The notes: generated from the sequence alone by a model not told the origin. Positions 1 through 9,388 are shown, counted from the stretch's first letter. The stretch: 64,000 bases of DNA from CAJXMH01 sp964001305 (GCA_964001305.1 CAXFAI010000019.1:186001-250000); one strand, 5' to 3'. Made by a program: numbers and translations.

Positions 1-94
1 CCCAAAAGATAACCCAAATGGTTTTACGCATTTTTTTACCCTCTTCTTCAGAGTGATGATTTACATATTCTGCTGTTCTATCGTAATCAGACAT
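1..94 (-). CDS. Cytochrome c oxidase subunit IV family protein (N-terminal fragment, cut by window edge)
   Basis: Reading the minus strand from an ATG at 94 gives an open frame of 31 codons that runs off the window edge. It begins MSDYDRTAEYVNHH, has a short charged stretch (SEEEGKKMRK) and then turns hydrophobic (TIWVIFW), as expected for the cytosolic N-terminus and first membrane helix of the small subunit IV that follows subunit III in Bacteroidota cytochrome oxidase operons. The 21-base gap to the subunit III gene upstream supports the same operon. The family assignment rests mainly on context, because only the first 31 residues are visible. Confidence 0.7.
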   Translation of the reverse strand, partial: MSDYDRTAEYVNHHSEEEGKKMRKTIWVIFW

Positions 95-115
95 AATCTT
101 ATTAATTGAAAAGTA

Positions 116-919
116 TTAAACTAAATAGAAAAAGGTAAAAACAAATACCCAAACAAGGTCTACAAAGTGCCAATAAAGTCCCACTTTTTCAACCATTTCA
201 TAGTGTCCTCTTTTTTCGTAAGTCCCTTTTAAGACATTAACAAAAATGATAAAGTTCAACACCACTCCACTAAATACGTGAGTTCCGTGAAAACCGGTAA
301 TGAAGAAGAAGAAATCTCCAAATAATGGAACTCCATATTCATTCACGGTCAAATTTGCTCCATAAACTTCAGTCCCAGACTGAATAAGAGCGGCGGCTTC
401 TGCACCTGACACTTCAATTCCATTTGGCATTACAAATGCATTTTTTGCTTCGGAAAGCCATTGAACAATAGTTCCATCTGCAAGCTGTAAAGCACCCAAT
501 TCAGTTCCGTGAATAAAGTGATACCATTCCCAAGCTTGTGAGCCAACGAAAACTAGACCACCAACAATTGTCAGAGCCATCCAAAGTATAACACCATCTT
601 TCTTGTTTCTATGGCCTGCTTCAACTGCCAATACCATAGTAACCGAACTCATAATAAGGATAAAGGTCATTAAGGCAACATACAACAAAGGATGATCGCC
701 ATGCATAAATGGGAAATGCGTAAACACATTTTCTGCAACTGGCCAAACATCTTCAAATCGATGTCTCATAAAGCCATAAGCAATTAATAGTCCTGAAAAG
801 GTAAATGCATCAGAAACTAGGAAGAACCACATCATGATTTTTCCATAGCTCACATTAAAAGGAGAAATTCCTCCTCCCCATAATTTCTTTGAATCAATTG
901 GCGTAGAATGTCCGGCCAT
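116..919 (-). CDS. Cytochrome c oxidase subunit III (long form)
   Basis: A 267-residue polytopic membrane protein of the haem-copper oxidase subunit III family, part of the terminal oxidase of the aerobic respiratory chain in the inner membrane. It has the typical first helix (MMWFFLVSDAFTFSG), a central helix pair (residues about 75-125), and the C-terminal segments GFHGTHVFSG and GLYWHFVDLVWVFVF, whose histidines and tryptophan are family hallmarks. A hydrophilic insert between about residues 135 and 195 makes it longer than the neighbouring subunit III paralogue. It lies 10 bases after that paralogue and 21 bases before subunit IV, so all are probably co-transcribed from the promoter in front of ctaB. 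Confidence 0.93.
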   Translation of the reverse strand: MAGHSTPIDSKKLWGGGISPFNVSYGKIMMWFFLVSDAFTFSGLLIAYGFMRHRFEDVWPVAENVFTHFPFMHGDHPLLYVALMTFILIMSSVTMVLAVEAGHRNKKDGVILWMALTIVGGLVFVGSQAWEWYHFIHGTELGALQLADGTIVQWLSEAKNAFVMPNGIEVSGAEAAALIQSGTEVYGANLTVNEYGVPLFGDFFFFITGFHGTHVFSGVVLNFIIFVNVLKGTYEKRGHYEMVEKVGLYWHFVDLVWVFVFTFFYLV

Positions 920-929
920 AAGAGTATAA

Positions 930-1520
930 TTAAATTACTGTTCTAAAGAATATGTATAAATATATCCAAATACCACCCATAAAATGCCAGTACATGGAAC
1001 ACACCTGCAAACCTAATAAATTTTTCGACGAATATTTTTCTCTAATTGCATTAAAAAGTACAATACTTAATGACACAAAACCTCCTAGCAAATGCATTAA
1101 ATGCATCCAACTAATAATGTATAAATAAGAACCAGAGGCATTTTGACTTGGTCCGGTAAAAAATATACCTTCTTCAACCAATTGTCCATAAGCCATAAAC
1201 TGCATGATTACAAACAAAACGCCTAAGAGTAAAGTTGATAAAACACCAAGCTTTATTCCTTTAAAATCATTCTTCTTAGCAGAATACACTGCCCATACCA
1301 TACCAAAACTGCTAATCAAAATAACGATAGTGCTCCATAAAAACATTTCAGGAAGTTCATATTGAAGCCAATTGCCATCACCTTTTCTTACAATAACGGC
1401 ACTGGTTAAGCCAGCAAAAAGCATTAAAATACTCATCATCCCAATCCACAAGAGTGGCTTAGCGACTTTCTTCTTTTTATATTCCTGATATTCTTTTTTA
1501 TCCAAAGTTGCTTCTAACAT
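930..1520 (-). CDS. Cytochrome c oxidase subunit III (short form)
   Basis: A 196-residue inner-membrane protein with five predicted helices. It carries the subunit III signatures YIISWMHLMHLLGG and the C-terminal QVCSMYWHFMGGIWIYLY. It is a shorter paralogue of the product of the next gene, and the tandem of two subunit III genes after ctaB is a recurring arrangement in Bacteroidota oxidase operons. It begins 5 bases after the ctaB stop, so translation is probably coupled. Whether both paralogues sit in the same oxidase complex cannot be judged from the sequence. Confidence 0.92.
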   Translation of the reverse strand: MLEATLDKKEYQEYKKKKVAKPLLWIGMMSILMLFAGLTSAVIVRKGDGNWLQYELPEMFLWSTIVILISSFGMVWAVYSAKKNDFKGIKLGVLSTLLLGVLFVIMQFMAYGQLVEEGIFFTGPSQNASGSYLYIISWMHLMHLLGGFVSLSIVLFNAIREKYSSKNLLGLQVCSMYWHFMGGIWIYLYIFFRTVI

Positions 1521-1525
1521 TAGAG

Positions 1526-2419
1526 TTATATTTTATCAAAGTACCAAACCAACAAAACGATTGGCACATAAATAAAGCTTGCAAACATGACTTTTGTTGC
1601 CGCCTGATCTGATTTTGTTTGAAATAATTTGATGGAAGGCCACAACATGAGAAGCCCAGCAATTAAAAAAGCGATGAGTGAGAAATTGCCAACAAATCCA
1701 AAAAAGGTAGGTAGCAAGCTCACTAAAATCATGAACAAACAATACAGTAATATCATAAAGGCTGACGTTAAGTCTTTCCCTCCTTTTGATGGCAATAATT
1801 TAAATCCAGCATTTGCATAATCTTCGTTCGCTTTCCAAGCAATAGCCCAAAAGTGGGGAAATTGCCACATAAATTGAAGGGCAAATAATAAACCAGGCTC
1901 TAAACCAAATTCACCATTGTAAGCCACATAACCCAAAAGTGGAGGAACAGCTCCCGGGAAGGCTCCAACAAACACAGCCCAAGATGTAATTTGCTTTAAA
2001 GGAGTGTAAACAGCCACATATAGAAAAAGAGCTAGCGAGCCTAAAATTCCACTCAAAGGATTTAAAAACACCCATAAAATTGTAATTCCAACAAATCCAG
2101 AAACAGCAGCAACCCAATAACCTTCATTGACTGACATTCTTTTTGTCACTAATGGTCTTTCTTGAGTGCGTTTCATCAGCTTATCTAAATCTCGCTCAAT
2201 AATTTGATTAAATCCATTTGAAGACCCTGTGACTAAAAAGCCACCTATTGATAAAAAGAGGATTTCTAACCAACTTATGGATTCAGCTGCAATTAAGTAT
2301 CCCATTATGGCTGAAAAAACAACCAATGAAGCCAATCTCAACTTAAAAAAAGCGGCATAATCGGCTACTTTTGAGCGAAGAAGGGTAGAAAAGGATACTT
2401 TATCAGACACTAATTGCAT
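1526..2419 (-). CDS. ctaB: Haem o synthase (protohaem IX farnesyltransferase)
   Basis: A 297-residue polytopic prenyltransferase of the UbiA superfamily that farnesylates haem b to haem o for the oxidase encoded downstream. The first prenyl-diphosphate/Mg-binding motif is clear at about residues 71-89 (NQIIERDLDKLMKRT followed by ERPL), and the second conserved loop is seen at YTPLKQ. Eight or nine hydrophobic helices follow the usual pattern and the length is normal for the family. It is the first gene of the oxidase cluster, with a good Bacteroidota-type promoter just upstream. Confidence 0.95.
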   Translation of the reverse strand: MQLVSDKVSFSTLLRSKVADYAAFFKLRLASLVVFSAIMGYLIAAESISWLEILFLSIGGFLVTGSSNGFNQIIERDLDKLMKRTQERPLVTKRMSVNEGYWVAAVSGFVGITILWVFLNPLSGILGSLALFLYVAVYTPLKQITSWAVFVGAFPGAVPPLLGYVAYNGEFGLEPGLLFALQFMWQFPHFWAIAWKANEDYANAGFKLLPSKGGKDLTSAFMILLYCLFMILVSLLPTFFGFVGNFSLIAFLIAGLLMLWPSIKLFQTKSDQAATKVMFASFIYVPIVLLVWYFDKI

Positions 2420-2435
2420 GCGAAGAAATTGACTG

Positions 2436-2464
2436 CAAAATTAACTAATTATCTCTTCTCTCAA
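2436..2464 (-). promoter_or_regulatory. Bacteroidota-type promoter of the ctaB-oxidase operon
   Basis: On the minus strand TAATTTTG (2436-2443) matches the -7 consensus TAnnTTTG, and a TTG (2462-2464) lies 18 bases upstream as the -33 element. The ctaB ATG is at 2419, giving a predicted 5' leader of roughly a dozen bases. The -33 element touches the last codon of the convergently placed upstream gene, so spacing is tight. Confidence 0.55.
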
Positions 2465-3987
2465 TAATCCCAATACTGATTGAACAAGTTTGTTCGCAGT
2501 CGAATGTAAATCATTTCATCAACGCCCTGTTCATTGGAAATTTGTTCAATCCGATAGTTGTAACCTAAAGTTAAGCTCATTTTCCAAGCTTCATGAACTA
2601 GATAAGAAATATTGCAGTCCACCCATTGAATTCGCTTTTGAATCCCCTGACCTAAATGATTTTCATAATCGCTTTCTCGACTTTGATTTGATAGTTCTAA
2701 ATTGTCACCCAAATTCGTTCCTGTGGGAGAGAATCCTTTCATAATATTGACATATTGGGTTGTAAATGCCCATTTCTTTTTTGAATAGCTCAATCGAGCA
2801 ATAGATTCTTGAAAGTTTGCCCCATTTGGATTGGCAAGTGGCATATTAAAATTTGAATATGCCTGTGTAGGATTTGTATGTGCATAGGTAAAAGGACGAA
2901 CTAAATTGAACTCAAACAAATGTGATAATCCTTTTATTCCAAAATCTTGCTTGCCTTGCCAACCTATTTGAATACCGTATTTATTCGCCCACCAATGAGA
3001 CTTTATGTCCTGATCGGGATTTCTCCACTGCCTAACATCAGCTTTTAATTCATTGAGCAAAAACTCATCTAATAAAACTTGAAAATAGAATTTTTGAGTT
3101 TTTGTTGGCACTAGAGTAAGATTTGCTCCAACTATAGCATTGTCTGAAGAACCTACTGAAAACTCAACGGGTCGATAAAAGATTACTGGGTTCAAATAAT
3201 TCACATCGAAACCGCGATGATAAACACCGTCATCAGCAGCCCAAATGATAGTCTCAAATAATCCAAAACTAATCCAAGGTTTAATATCCCATTGCAAATA
3301 ATGTGTTGCCGTGTATTTCTGTTGATACAAAGAAGGAGTTCCTTCCACTTGAAAAATATTCTGATGCATGGAAAAAAGAGTCGTGTAACGAATCTTCCAA
3401 AACTTGGTATTTATTTTCAAGTATGGAAAAGCTTGACTATGATCAGAAAGCAAGAGTGAGCGATATCCATCTCCAATAAAATTTCTTCCGTAACCCAATT
3501 CAAATTGAAAGTATTTTTTAGTTCTGAATGAAATGAAGGCATCTATATAATGAGAACTTTTAAAGACTTCCCCCTTGGCTTTTCCATATGTGGGCATTAC
3601 TCCATACTCACGAATAAACGATTTTTGATAATTTAAATATTGAGCATTGCTTCCCAAATATGTTAAACGCGCATCCCACCTTTTCCAATTGGATTGTATA
3701 TCAACTCCAACACCATACCTTCCTTCCAATGAATTGGAAGAAAAATTTAAAGTCTGCATAATATCTATGGCTGGATTTAACGCAAATTTTAAATCACTCT
3801 TGTTTAAAGAAAGCAGTGCACTTCCATTAGGCGTTGAATCCACTTTTGTATGAAACCCAAGAGCTCTGTAATCTTGATTAAATTCTTGGGTAAAAATATG
3901 AGATTGCTTTAAAGAAAGCTGAGCTGATATAAATTGGGGAAGACATACAAACCCAAGACAAATCGTTAAAGCCAACAGCCTAGCCAA
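2461..3987 (-). CDS. Wzi-like / RemB-like outer-membrane beta-barrel protein
   Basis: A 508-residue exported protein with a cleavable signal peptide (first ~22 residues, ending FISAQ). The body is made of alternating amphipathic strands rich in Tyr, Trp and Phe and ends in an aromatic-rich strand (NLFNQYWDY), as in outer-membrane barrels. The stretch ELGYGRNFIGDGYRSLLLSD is a hallmark of the Bacteroidota relatives of Wzi, the outer-membrane lectin that anchors capsule, and of the gliding protein RemB. A paralogue with the matching motif lies two genes upstream, on the far side of the GlcNAc-1-phosphate transferase, whose reading frame this gene overlaps by 8 bases. A role in holding or assembling surface polysaccharide is inferred from family and context. 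Confidence 0.78.
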   Translation of the reverse strand: MARLLALTICLGFVCLPQFISAQLSLKQSHIFTQEFNQDYRALGFHTKVDSTPNGSALLSLNKSDLKFALNPAIDIMQTLNFSSNSLEGRYGVGVDIQSNWKRWDARLTYLGSNAQYLNYQKSFIREYGVMPTYGKAKGEVFKSSHYIDAFISFRTKKYFQFELGYGRNFIGDGYRSLLLSDHSQAFPYLKINTKFWKIRYTTLFSMHQNIFQVEGTPSLYQQKYTATHYLQWDIKPWISFGLFETIIWAADDGVYHRGFDVNYLNPVIFYRPVEFSVGSSDNAIVGANLTLVPTKTQKFYFQVLLDEFLLNELKADVRQWRNPDQDIKSHWWANKYGIQIGWQGKQDFGIKGLSHLFEFNLVRPFTYAHTNPTQAYSNFNMPLANPNGANFQESIARLSYSKKKWAFTTQYVNIMKGFSPTGTNLGDNLELSNQSRESDYENHLGQGIQKRIQWVDCNISYLVHEAWKMSLTLGYNYRIEQISNEQGVDEMIYIRLRTNLFNQYWDY

Positions 3988-5053
3988 GTTTTTCTTTCTT
4001 TTTTAGTGGAATAAGAAATAGCGCTCCAAGAGCCGTAAAAACAATTAAGGTCAGTATGATAAAAGTTAAACTAGTATTTAGCTCCTTTACCAAGACGGAG
4101 TATACTATGAGAGCAATATTAAATAGATAGATTACCCCTACAGTTTGAGCATGATTTAAACCAAGCTTAATTAGTCGATGATGAATATGATTACTGTCTG
4201 CTTGAAAAGGAGAAGTTCCACGAATCATTCGATAAATAAAAATCCGAAGGGTATCTAATAAGGGATAAGAAAGCACTGACATGGCAAAAATGGGCTTTGA
4301 TATTTTCATCATATTACTTGGTATGGCAGAAATATCATATTCAATTAAACGAATGGCTAGCGTACAAATAATTAAGCCAACAACCAAAGAGCCTGAATCG
4401 CCCATAAAGATGTTTGCCGGATAAAAGTTAAAACGTAAAAAACCAAGTAGAGCACCAGCTAAAGAAAAAGATATAATCGCATCAACCGTACTTCCAATAA
4501 GAAGAAACCAGATTCCAAAAGCAATGGAAGCGATACAACCTACCCCGCCAGCTAGTCCATCTACTCCATCAATAATATTAAACGCATTAATTAAAACCAC
4601 AAATGTGAAAATGGATAGTGAAATACTAGCCCAATCTGGTAGTTCTCTTATTTCAAAAATCCCATATAAGCTTGTAATTTTTATTTCTGCCATGAGCACC
4701 ATTATAAAGGCTACTAACAGGTGACCAATTAACTTTTTAACGGCTGCTGTTCCAATAATATCATCTTTAATCCCAATAAAAAACATTACCAGTACACTAG
4801 GAATTAAGTATTTTATATAGCCAATGTTTTCAGAGGGAAAACAAATTAAAAATGAGAACAAAGTTCCGGCAAAAATCATAATTCCACCCATGGAAGGCAC
4901 CCTGTGCTTGTGAAGCTTTCTGGCTTCACCTGGCTCATCAAATAGATTTTTAAGCTCAGCTACCTTGATAAAAGAAGGTGTGGCAAAAAGCACTATAAAG
5001 AAAGAAATTAATATGGAAAATGCTACAATCATTTTTATTGGGCTAGCGTGCAA
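3980..5053 (-). CDS. Undecaprenyl-phosphate GlcNAc-1-phosphate transferase (MraY/WecA/TagO family)
   Basis: A 357-residue polytopic inner-membrane enzyme with about eleven helices, of the family that starts glycan assembly by moving a sugar-1-phosphate from a UDP-sugar to undecaprenyl phosphate. It has the motifs NAFNIIDGVDGLAGG (catalytic Asp region), NIFMGDSGSLVVG and, near the C-terminus, HIHHRLIKLG, which favours the WecA/TagO branch over MraY. It lies between two Wzi-like genes and downstream of GDP-fucose synthesis genes, so it is probably the priming enzyme for a surface polysaccharide or O-chain. An alternative start is the Met seven codons in (5032). Confidence 0.9.
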   Translation of the reverse strand: MHASPIKMIVAFSILISFFIVLFATPSFIKVAELKNLFDEPGEARKLHKHRVPSMGGIMIFAGTLFSFLICFPSENIGYIKYLIPSVLVMFFIGIKDDIIGTAAVKKLIGHLLVAFIMVLMAEIKITSLYGIFEIRELPDWASISLSIFTFVVLINAFNIIDGVDGLAGGVGCIASIAFGIWFLLIGSTVDAIISFSLAGALLGFLRFNFYPANIFMGDSGSLVVGLIICTLAIRLIEYDISAIPSNMMKISKPIFAMSVLSYPLLDTLRIFIYRMIRGTSPFQADSNHIHHRLIKLGLNHAQTVGVIYLFNIALIVYSVLVKELNTSLTFIILTLIVFTALGALFLIPLKKKEKLG

Positions 5054-5061
5054 ATATACTT

Positions 5062-6540
5062 TTAGTAGTTAAAATAAAGGTTTTGCAAACTAGTACTTAA
5101 ACTAAAATAAAAGTAAGAAGATATAGGCTGGATGCTTTGTTGATTTGATTTGTTTTCACTCTCTCTATGCAAATACCCTAAACTATATTTCAAACTACTA
5201 GCTGGATTAACCATATACGAAAGTGAACCATTTACTGTTTTTATTTCCTCAAAATCAGTTTCTATATAATTGGCTTGAATTTTCGCAAGAATTCGTTTAC
5301 GTTGCCAATTTAATCCAACTAAATACTCATCATGCTCACTCAAAATTGGAGTATTGATGGACTCACTGTAGTGCATAAATAGATTCTCATTTTTATCAAA
5401 TAATTGTTTATTGTGCTCTACTTGTATAGATAGGTCATCATAAATAAACCACTTAGCACCTGCTTGTAATGATAGGTTTGAAATTCTTTCATCAAACAAA
5501 CTACCTTGCCCATAAAGCAACACTTTTTTAAACAACTCTAAGGACCAATCTAAACCAAGAAGCGTATTCCCATTTCTTTTACTCCCACTTGTCGATGAGT
5601 TTAAATACATTAATGGCACCCAATAGGAAGCTGGAACTCCAACATTCCCTGAACTATCTAAACTAGGAAATATCATTCCTTCAAACAATCCTACATTAAA
5701 TACCGTATTGGGCGAAAAAGACAAATGATGAAAAACACCTTGCTTTCTACTAAATAAGCTTTCACTTAAACCATCCCCAGGAAGGCGCTCTATATCTTGA
5801 AATAGAGTAAATAAATTCTGATACTTTAATTTTCCATTAAGCCAATCAGATTGCAAACGAATAAATGGATAATTAAAACTTAAATCAGAAAGCAATAAAG
5901 ATCGTTCACCATTTCCAATAAAGTGTTTATCATGGCCTAATTGAATATTTAAATAATCTGTTGGTGTATAAGTAATACGCGAAGAGGCCATGTTGAAATC
6001 ATAACCTTCCTCAAATGATTTTACTCGACCTTGACCATATGCCACATTATTTCTTCTTGTTCTTAAGCTAAGATAATAGGGTAAATTAGCTTGATTTTCT
6101 CGAAAAGAAGATTCAATTGACACCTTTTCTCCTAGATTCAATCTCAGCATAAACCCTCGCATATTTTTGTAAAGATTAATATCCCTCGGATCATCCGCAA
6201 GTTCTCTACCTAATTCTAAATTTAAGAGCGGGTCAATAGTAAATTGCACTCCTCCACTATCATATTGAATCAAATGCTCGTGAAATAATTTTCGACTCAC
6301 AAAACTTCTGTCAACTTTTTGAATAGATAAATAAGCTAAATAGAGGGAATCTTTTAACTCTTTTTGAGTAATGGGTTTTAGAGAACGATGGTCAAAGGAG
6401 TCATTATTCAAGCTTTGGTACTCAATAGGCAGAATTAACTCCTTATTTAAACTAAGCGCTTGATTTTGTGCTGAGATTGAGCATGAAATATGAACACAGC
6501 AGATAAAAATGAGAAAAGCGCAGACGCTATAGCTTTTCAA
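5062..6540 (-). CDS. Wzi-like outer-membrane beta-barrel protein (second copy)
   Basis: A 492-residue exported protein with a signal peptide (first ~24 residues, ending SISAQ) and a long strand-rich barrel ending in an aromatic C-terminus (LQNLYFNY). The segment GHDKHFIGNGERSLLLSD aligns with the corresponding motif of the Wzi-like protein at 2461-3987, so the two are divergent paralogues. The start overlaps the end of fcl by 14 bases. As for its paralogue, a role in surface polysaccharide attachment or gliding-related adhesin display is inferred, not shown. Confidence 0.75.
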   Translation of the reverse strand: MKSYSVCAFLIFICCVHISCSISAQNQALSLNKELILPIEYQSLNNDSFDHRSLKPITQKELKDSLYLAYLSIQKVDRSFVSRKLFHEHLIQYDSGGVQFTIDPLLNLELGRELADDPRDINLYKNMRGFMLRLNLGEKVSIESSFRENQANLPYYLSLRTRRNNVAYGQGRVKSFEEGYDFNMASSRITYTPTDYLNIQLGHDKHFIGNGERSLLLSDLSFNYPFIRLQSDWLNGKLKYQNLFTLFQDIERLPGDGLSESLFSRKQGVFHHLSFSPNTVFNVGLFEGMIFPSLDSSGNVGVPASYWVPLMYLNSSTSGSKRNGNTLLGLDWSLELFKKVLLYGQGSLFDERISNLSLQAGAKWFIYDDLSIQVEHNKQLFDKNENLFMHYSESINTPILSEHDEYLVGLNWQRKRILAKIQANYIETDFEEIKTVNGSLSYMVNPASSLKYSLGYLHRESENKSNQQSIQPISSYFYFSLSTSLQNLYFNY

Positions 6541-7465
6541 AATTCATTTGTTTTACTTCCTCATAAACTGCTTGAATCCCTTCTTCTAATTCAATTTTAT
6601 GTTTCCATCCAGTCGCATGAATTTTACTAACATCCATTAATTTTCGTGGAGTGCCATCTGGTTTAGAAGAGTCAAACTTCAATTCTCCTTCATAGCCAAC
6701 TACCTTTTTAATTAACATTGCCAATTCTTTTATTGAAACATCTTCACCGGTACCTACATTAAACCAATCTGTTCCTTCATAACTAGTCATCAGCTTTAAA
6801 CAAGCCTCTGCCAAATCATCTACATGCAAAAACTCCCGTTTTGGACTTCCAGAACCCCAAATCTCTACAGATTCCTTGCCTTTTACTTTCGCCGTATGAA
6901 ACTTTCTAAGCAAAGCGGGTAAAACGTGTGAATTATTTAAATCATAATTATCATTAGGGCCATACAAATTGGTTGGCATGGCTGATATAAAATTATCCCC
7001 ATACTGCCTTTGATAATTCTCACATAGCTTAATCCCTGCAATTTTCGCAATAGCATAGGGCTCATTCGTGGGTTCTAAATAATCTGTTAAAAGGTATTCT
7101 TCCTTTAGCGGCTGTGGAGCCATTTTTGGGTATATACAAGAAGAGCCTAGGAATAGGAGTTTCTTTACTTGATGTTCGTGTGATGCATGAATTAGGTTCG
7201 CTTCTATCATTAAATTATCATACAAAAACTCAGCTCGGTAAATATTATTTGCCTGAATTCCACCCACTTTGGCGGCGGCAATAAACACGAAATCTGGTTT
7301 ATCTTGTTCAAACAATTGATTAACCTCAGCTTGATTTCTTAAATCTACTTCTGATGAAGTTCTTAATAGAAGATTATTAAAACCTGCTTCTTTTAGCTTC
7401 CTAACTATGGCCGAGCCAACCATTCCGCGGTGCCCAGCCACGTATATTTTATCCGACTTATTCAT
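6527..7465 (-). CDS. fcl: GDP-L-fucose synthase (GDP-4-keto-6-deoxy-D-mannose 3,5-epimerase/4-reductase)
   Basis: A short-chain dehydrogenase-type enzyme of 312 residues that converts GDP-4-keto-6-deoxymannose to GDP-L-fucose with NADPH. It has the nucleotide-binding loop GHRGMVG (residues 11-17), the SSCIYP segment with the catalytic Ser, and YAIAK with the Tyr/Lys pair. I take the start at 7465, where ATGAATAA overlaps the gmd stop by 8 bases and suggests coupled translation; an in-frame Met 8 codons upstream would lie deeper inside gmd. It acts directly after Gmd in the same pathway. Confidence 0.95.
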   Translation of the reverse strand: MNKSDKIYVAGHRGMVGSAIVRKLKEAGFNNLLLRTSSEVDLRNQAEVNQLFEQDKPDFVFIAAAKVGGIQANNIYRAEFLYDNLMIEANLIHASHEHQVKKLLFLGSSCIYPKMAPQPLKEEYLLTDYLEPTNEPYAIAKIAGIKLCENYQRQYGDNFISAMPTNLYGPNDNYDLNNSHVLPALLRKFHTAKVKGKESVEIWGSGSPKREFLHVDDLAEACLKLMTSYEGTDWFNVGTGEDVSIKELAMLIKKVVGYEGELKFDSSKPDGTPRKLMDVSKIHATGWKHKIELEEGIQAVYEEVKQMNFEKL

Positions 7466-8546
7466 TGAAATCGTAAACTTTATGTCCACCTTCTAATAAA
7501 TACTTATCGCGCTTAAAGAGCGCAAGATCTGCTTGGATCATGTCTTTTACTAAGCCATCAACCCCAAAAGTGGGCTTCCATCCTAATTCTGTTCTTGCCT
7601 TTGTTGAATCACCAACTAAAAGATCTACCTCAGTTGGTCTAAAATATTTAGGATCAACTTTTACAATTTCTTCACCAGTAGCTTTATTAATTCCTACTTC
7701 ATTAACTCCTTCTCCCTTCCATTCTACTTCAATCTCTAATTCTTTAAAGGCTTTTGAAACAAACTCTCTTACTTCAATGGTTTCGCCTGTAGCTAGAACG
7801 TAATCGTCTGCCTTGTCTTGTTGTAACATCCTCCACATTCCTTCTACATAATCTTTAGCGTGACCCCAATCTCTTTTGGCATCTAAATTACCTAGATACA
7901 TACATGTTTGCATACCTAGTTTAATTCTAGCTGCAGCTCTGGTTATTTTCCTTGTCACAAAAGTTTCACCTCTTAATGGACTTTCGTGGTTGAACAATAT
8001 TCCGTTGCATGCATACATATTATAAGCTTCACGATAATTCTTAACAATCCAAAAGGCATACAACTTAGCTACGCCATAAGGACTTCTTGGATAAAACGGA
8101 GTTTTCTCAGATTGAGGAATTTCTTGAACCTTTCCATAAAGTTCAGAAGTAGATGCTTGATAAAATCGGGTTTTCTTCTCTAAGCCAAGTATTCGAATCG
8201 CTTCTAGAATTCTTAGTGTACCAATTGCATCAGAGTTTGCAGTGTATTCTGGAGTTTCAAAAGAAACCTTCACATGTGATTGTGCAGCTAAATTGTAAAT
8301 TTCATCGGGCTGAACTTCTTGTATAATTCGAGTCAAGTTAGAAGAGTCGGTCATGTCTCCATAATGAAGTTTAAACTTGATGTTCTTTTCATGTGGATCT
8401 TGGTACAAATGATCGATTCTATCTGTATTAAACAATGAACTTCTTCTTTTAATACCATGTACTTCATAGCCTTTCTCTAGTAACAGTTCAGCTAAGTAGG
8501 CACCATCTTGTCCAGTAACTCCTGTAATTAACGCAATCTTATTCAT
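7458..8546 (-). CDS. gmd: GDP-mannose 4,6-dehydratase
   Basis: A 362-residue member of the extended short-chain dehydrogenase family that makes GDP-4-keto-6-deoxymannose from GDP-mannose, the first step to GDP-fucose. It shows the N-terminal GVTGQDGAYLAELL cofactor loop, the QASTSELYGKV active-site segment, SPYGVAKLYAFW with the Tyr/Lys pair, and FNHESPLRGETFVTRKI, which is diagnostic for Gmd. It overlaps fcl by 8 bases and follows cysQ by 23 bases. Length and motifs are those of a complete enzyme. Confidence 0.97.
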   Translation of the reverse strand: MNKIALITGVTGQDGAYLAELLLEKGYEVHGIKRRSSLFNTDRIDHLYQDPHEKNIKFKLHYGDMTDSSNLTRIIQEVQPDEIYNLAAQSHVKVSFETPEYTANSDAIGTLRILEAIRILGLEKKTRFYQASTSELYGKVQEIPQSEKTPFYPRSPYGVAKLYAFWIVKNYREAYNMYACNGILFNHESPLRGETFVTRKITRAAARIKLGMQTCMYLGNLDAKRDWGHAKDYVEGMWRMLQQDKADDYVLATGETIEVREFVSKAFKELEIEVEWKGEGVNEVGINKATGEEIVKVDPKYFRPTEVDLLVGDSTKARTELGWKPTFGVDGLVKDMIQADLALFKRDKYLLEGGHKVYDFNE

Positions 8547-8569
8547 CTACTTGTAATTTAAATGCAATA

Positions 8570-9385
8570 TTAACCTTTTCCACTATTCACTAAAAACCAA
8601 TTGTTCAGTAAGTCCTCTCTATTGTACAGCATTGATTTCTTTGTTTTCCAATCAATCACTTCTCCACCCATCGCCTCAACAATTGCTTGTCCTGCAGCAG
8701 TGTCCCATTCCATCGTTGGAGCAAATCTAGGATAAGCATCAGCTTTCCCTTCGGCAACCATGCAAAGTTTTAAAGAACTTCCTTTAGAAATGATTTCTAC
8801 TTCTCCATGCTCTGCCTTTTTTTGATCCATAAAGTCTTGGGTTTCTTGAGACATATGCGATCGACTTCCTACCATGGTGTACTTTCTATCCATATTCTTA
8901 GGCAGTTTATTCGAGGAATCTAACCATTCCGAAAAATCTTGATCCATTTTTTTGGTAAAGGCATCTATTTTAAAGGCTCCCACATTTTCAGCTCCAAAAT
9001 AAAGTTCATCACTAACTGGTACATAAATTACACCCATTACTGCTTTTTGATTGTGAATCAGTGCAATATTTACTGTAAACTCTCCATTTCTCTTGACAAA
9101 TTCTTTTGTACCATCTAATGGATCTACCATCCAAAAATAATCCCAATCAGCTCTTTCTGCATAAGGAATATCTCTTCCTTCTTCACTTAAAACAGGAAAT
9201 TTAAAATCTGCCAATCCAGCCATAATTGCTTCATGGGACTTTTTATCCGCTTCCGTTAATGGAGATTTATCCTCCTTATTCTCAACGGAAAAATCAGAGT
9301 TATATATTTTCAAAATTTCCTTACCAGCTTGGTAAGAAATACAACAAATTCCCTTTAGTAAATTTAACTGTTCTTCTTTATTCAT
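8570..9385 (-). CDS. cysQ: 3'(2'),5'-bisphosphate nucleotidase CysQ
   Basis: A 271-residue inositol-monophosphatase-fold enzyme that hydrolyses 3'-phosphoadenosine 5'-phosphate (PAP), the by-product of PAPS use, to AMP. The metal site is visible as SEEG (residues 67-70), DPLDGTKEF (88-96) and the C-terminal MEWDTAAGQAIVEAMGG. PAP is produced by PAPS reductase or by sulfotransferases, so the gene fits with cysCDN on the other strand. It follows the SLC13 permease gene by 3 bases, which supports a joint sulfate role. Confidence 0.93.
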   Translation of the reverse strand: MNKEEQLNLLKGICCISYQAGKEILKIYNSDFSVENKEDKSPLTEADKKSHEAIMAGLADFKFPVLSEEGRDIPYAERADWDYFWMVDPLDGTKEFVKRNGEFTVNIALIHNQKAVMGVIYVPVSDELYFGAENVGAFKIDAFTKKMDQDFSEWLDSSNKLPKNMDRKYTMVGSRSHMSQETQDFMDQKKAEHGEVEIISKGSSLKLCMVAEGKADAYPRFAPTMEWDTAAGQAIVEAMGGEVIDWKTKKSMLYNREDLLNNWFLVNSGKG

Positions 9386-9388
9386 CTT

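Noticed and set aside
7466..7489. An eight-codon upstream extension of fcl
   Set aside because: It lies inside gmd, has no family similarity, and the ATG at 7465 overlaps the gmd stop in a typical coupling arrangement.
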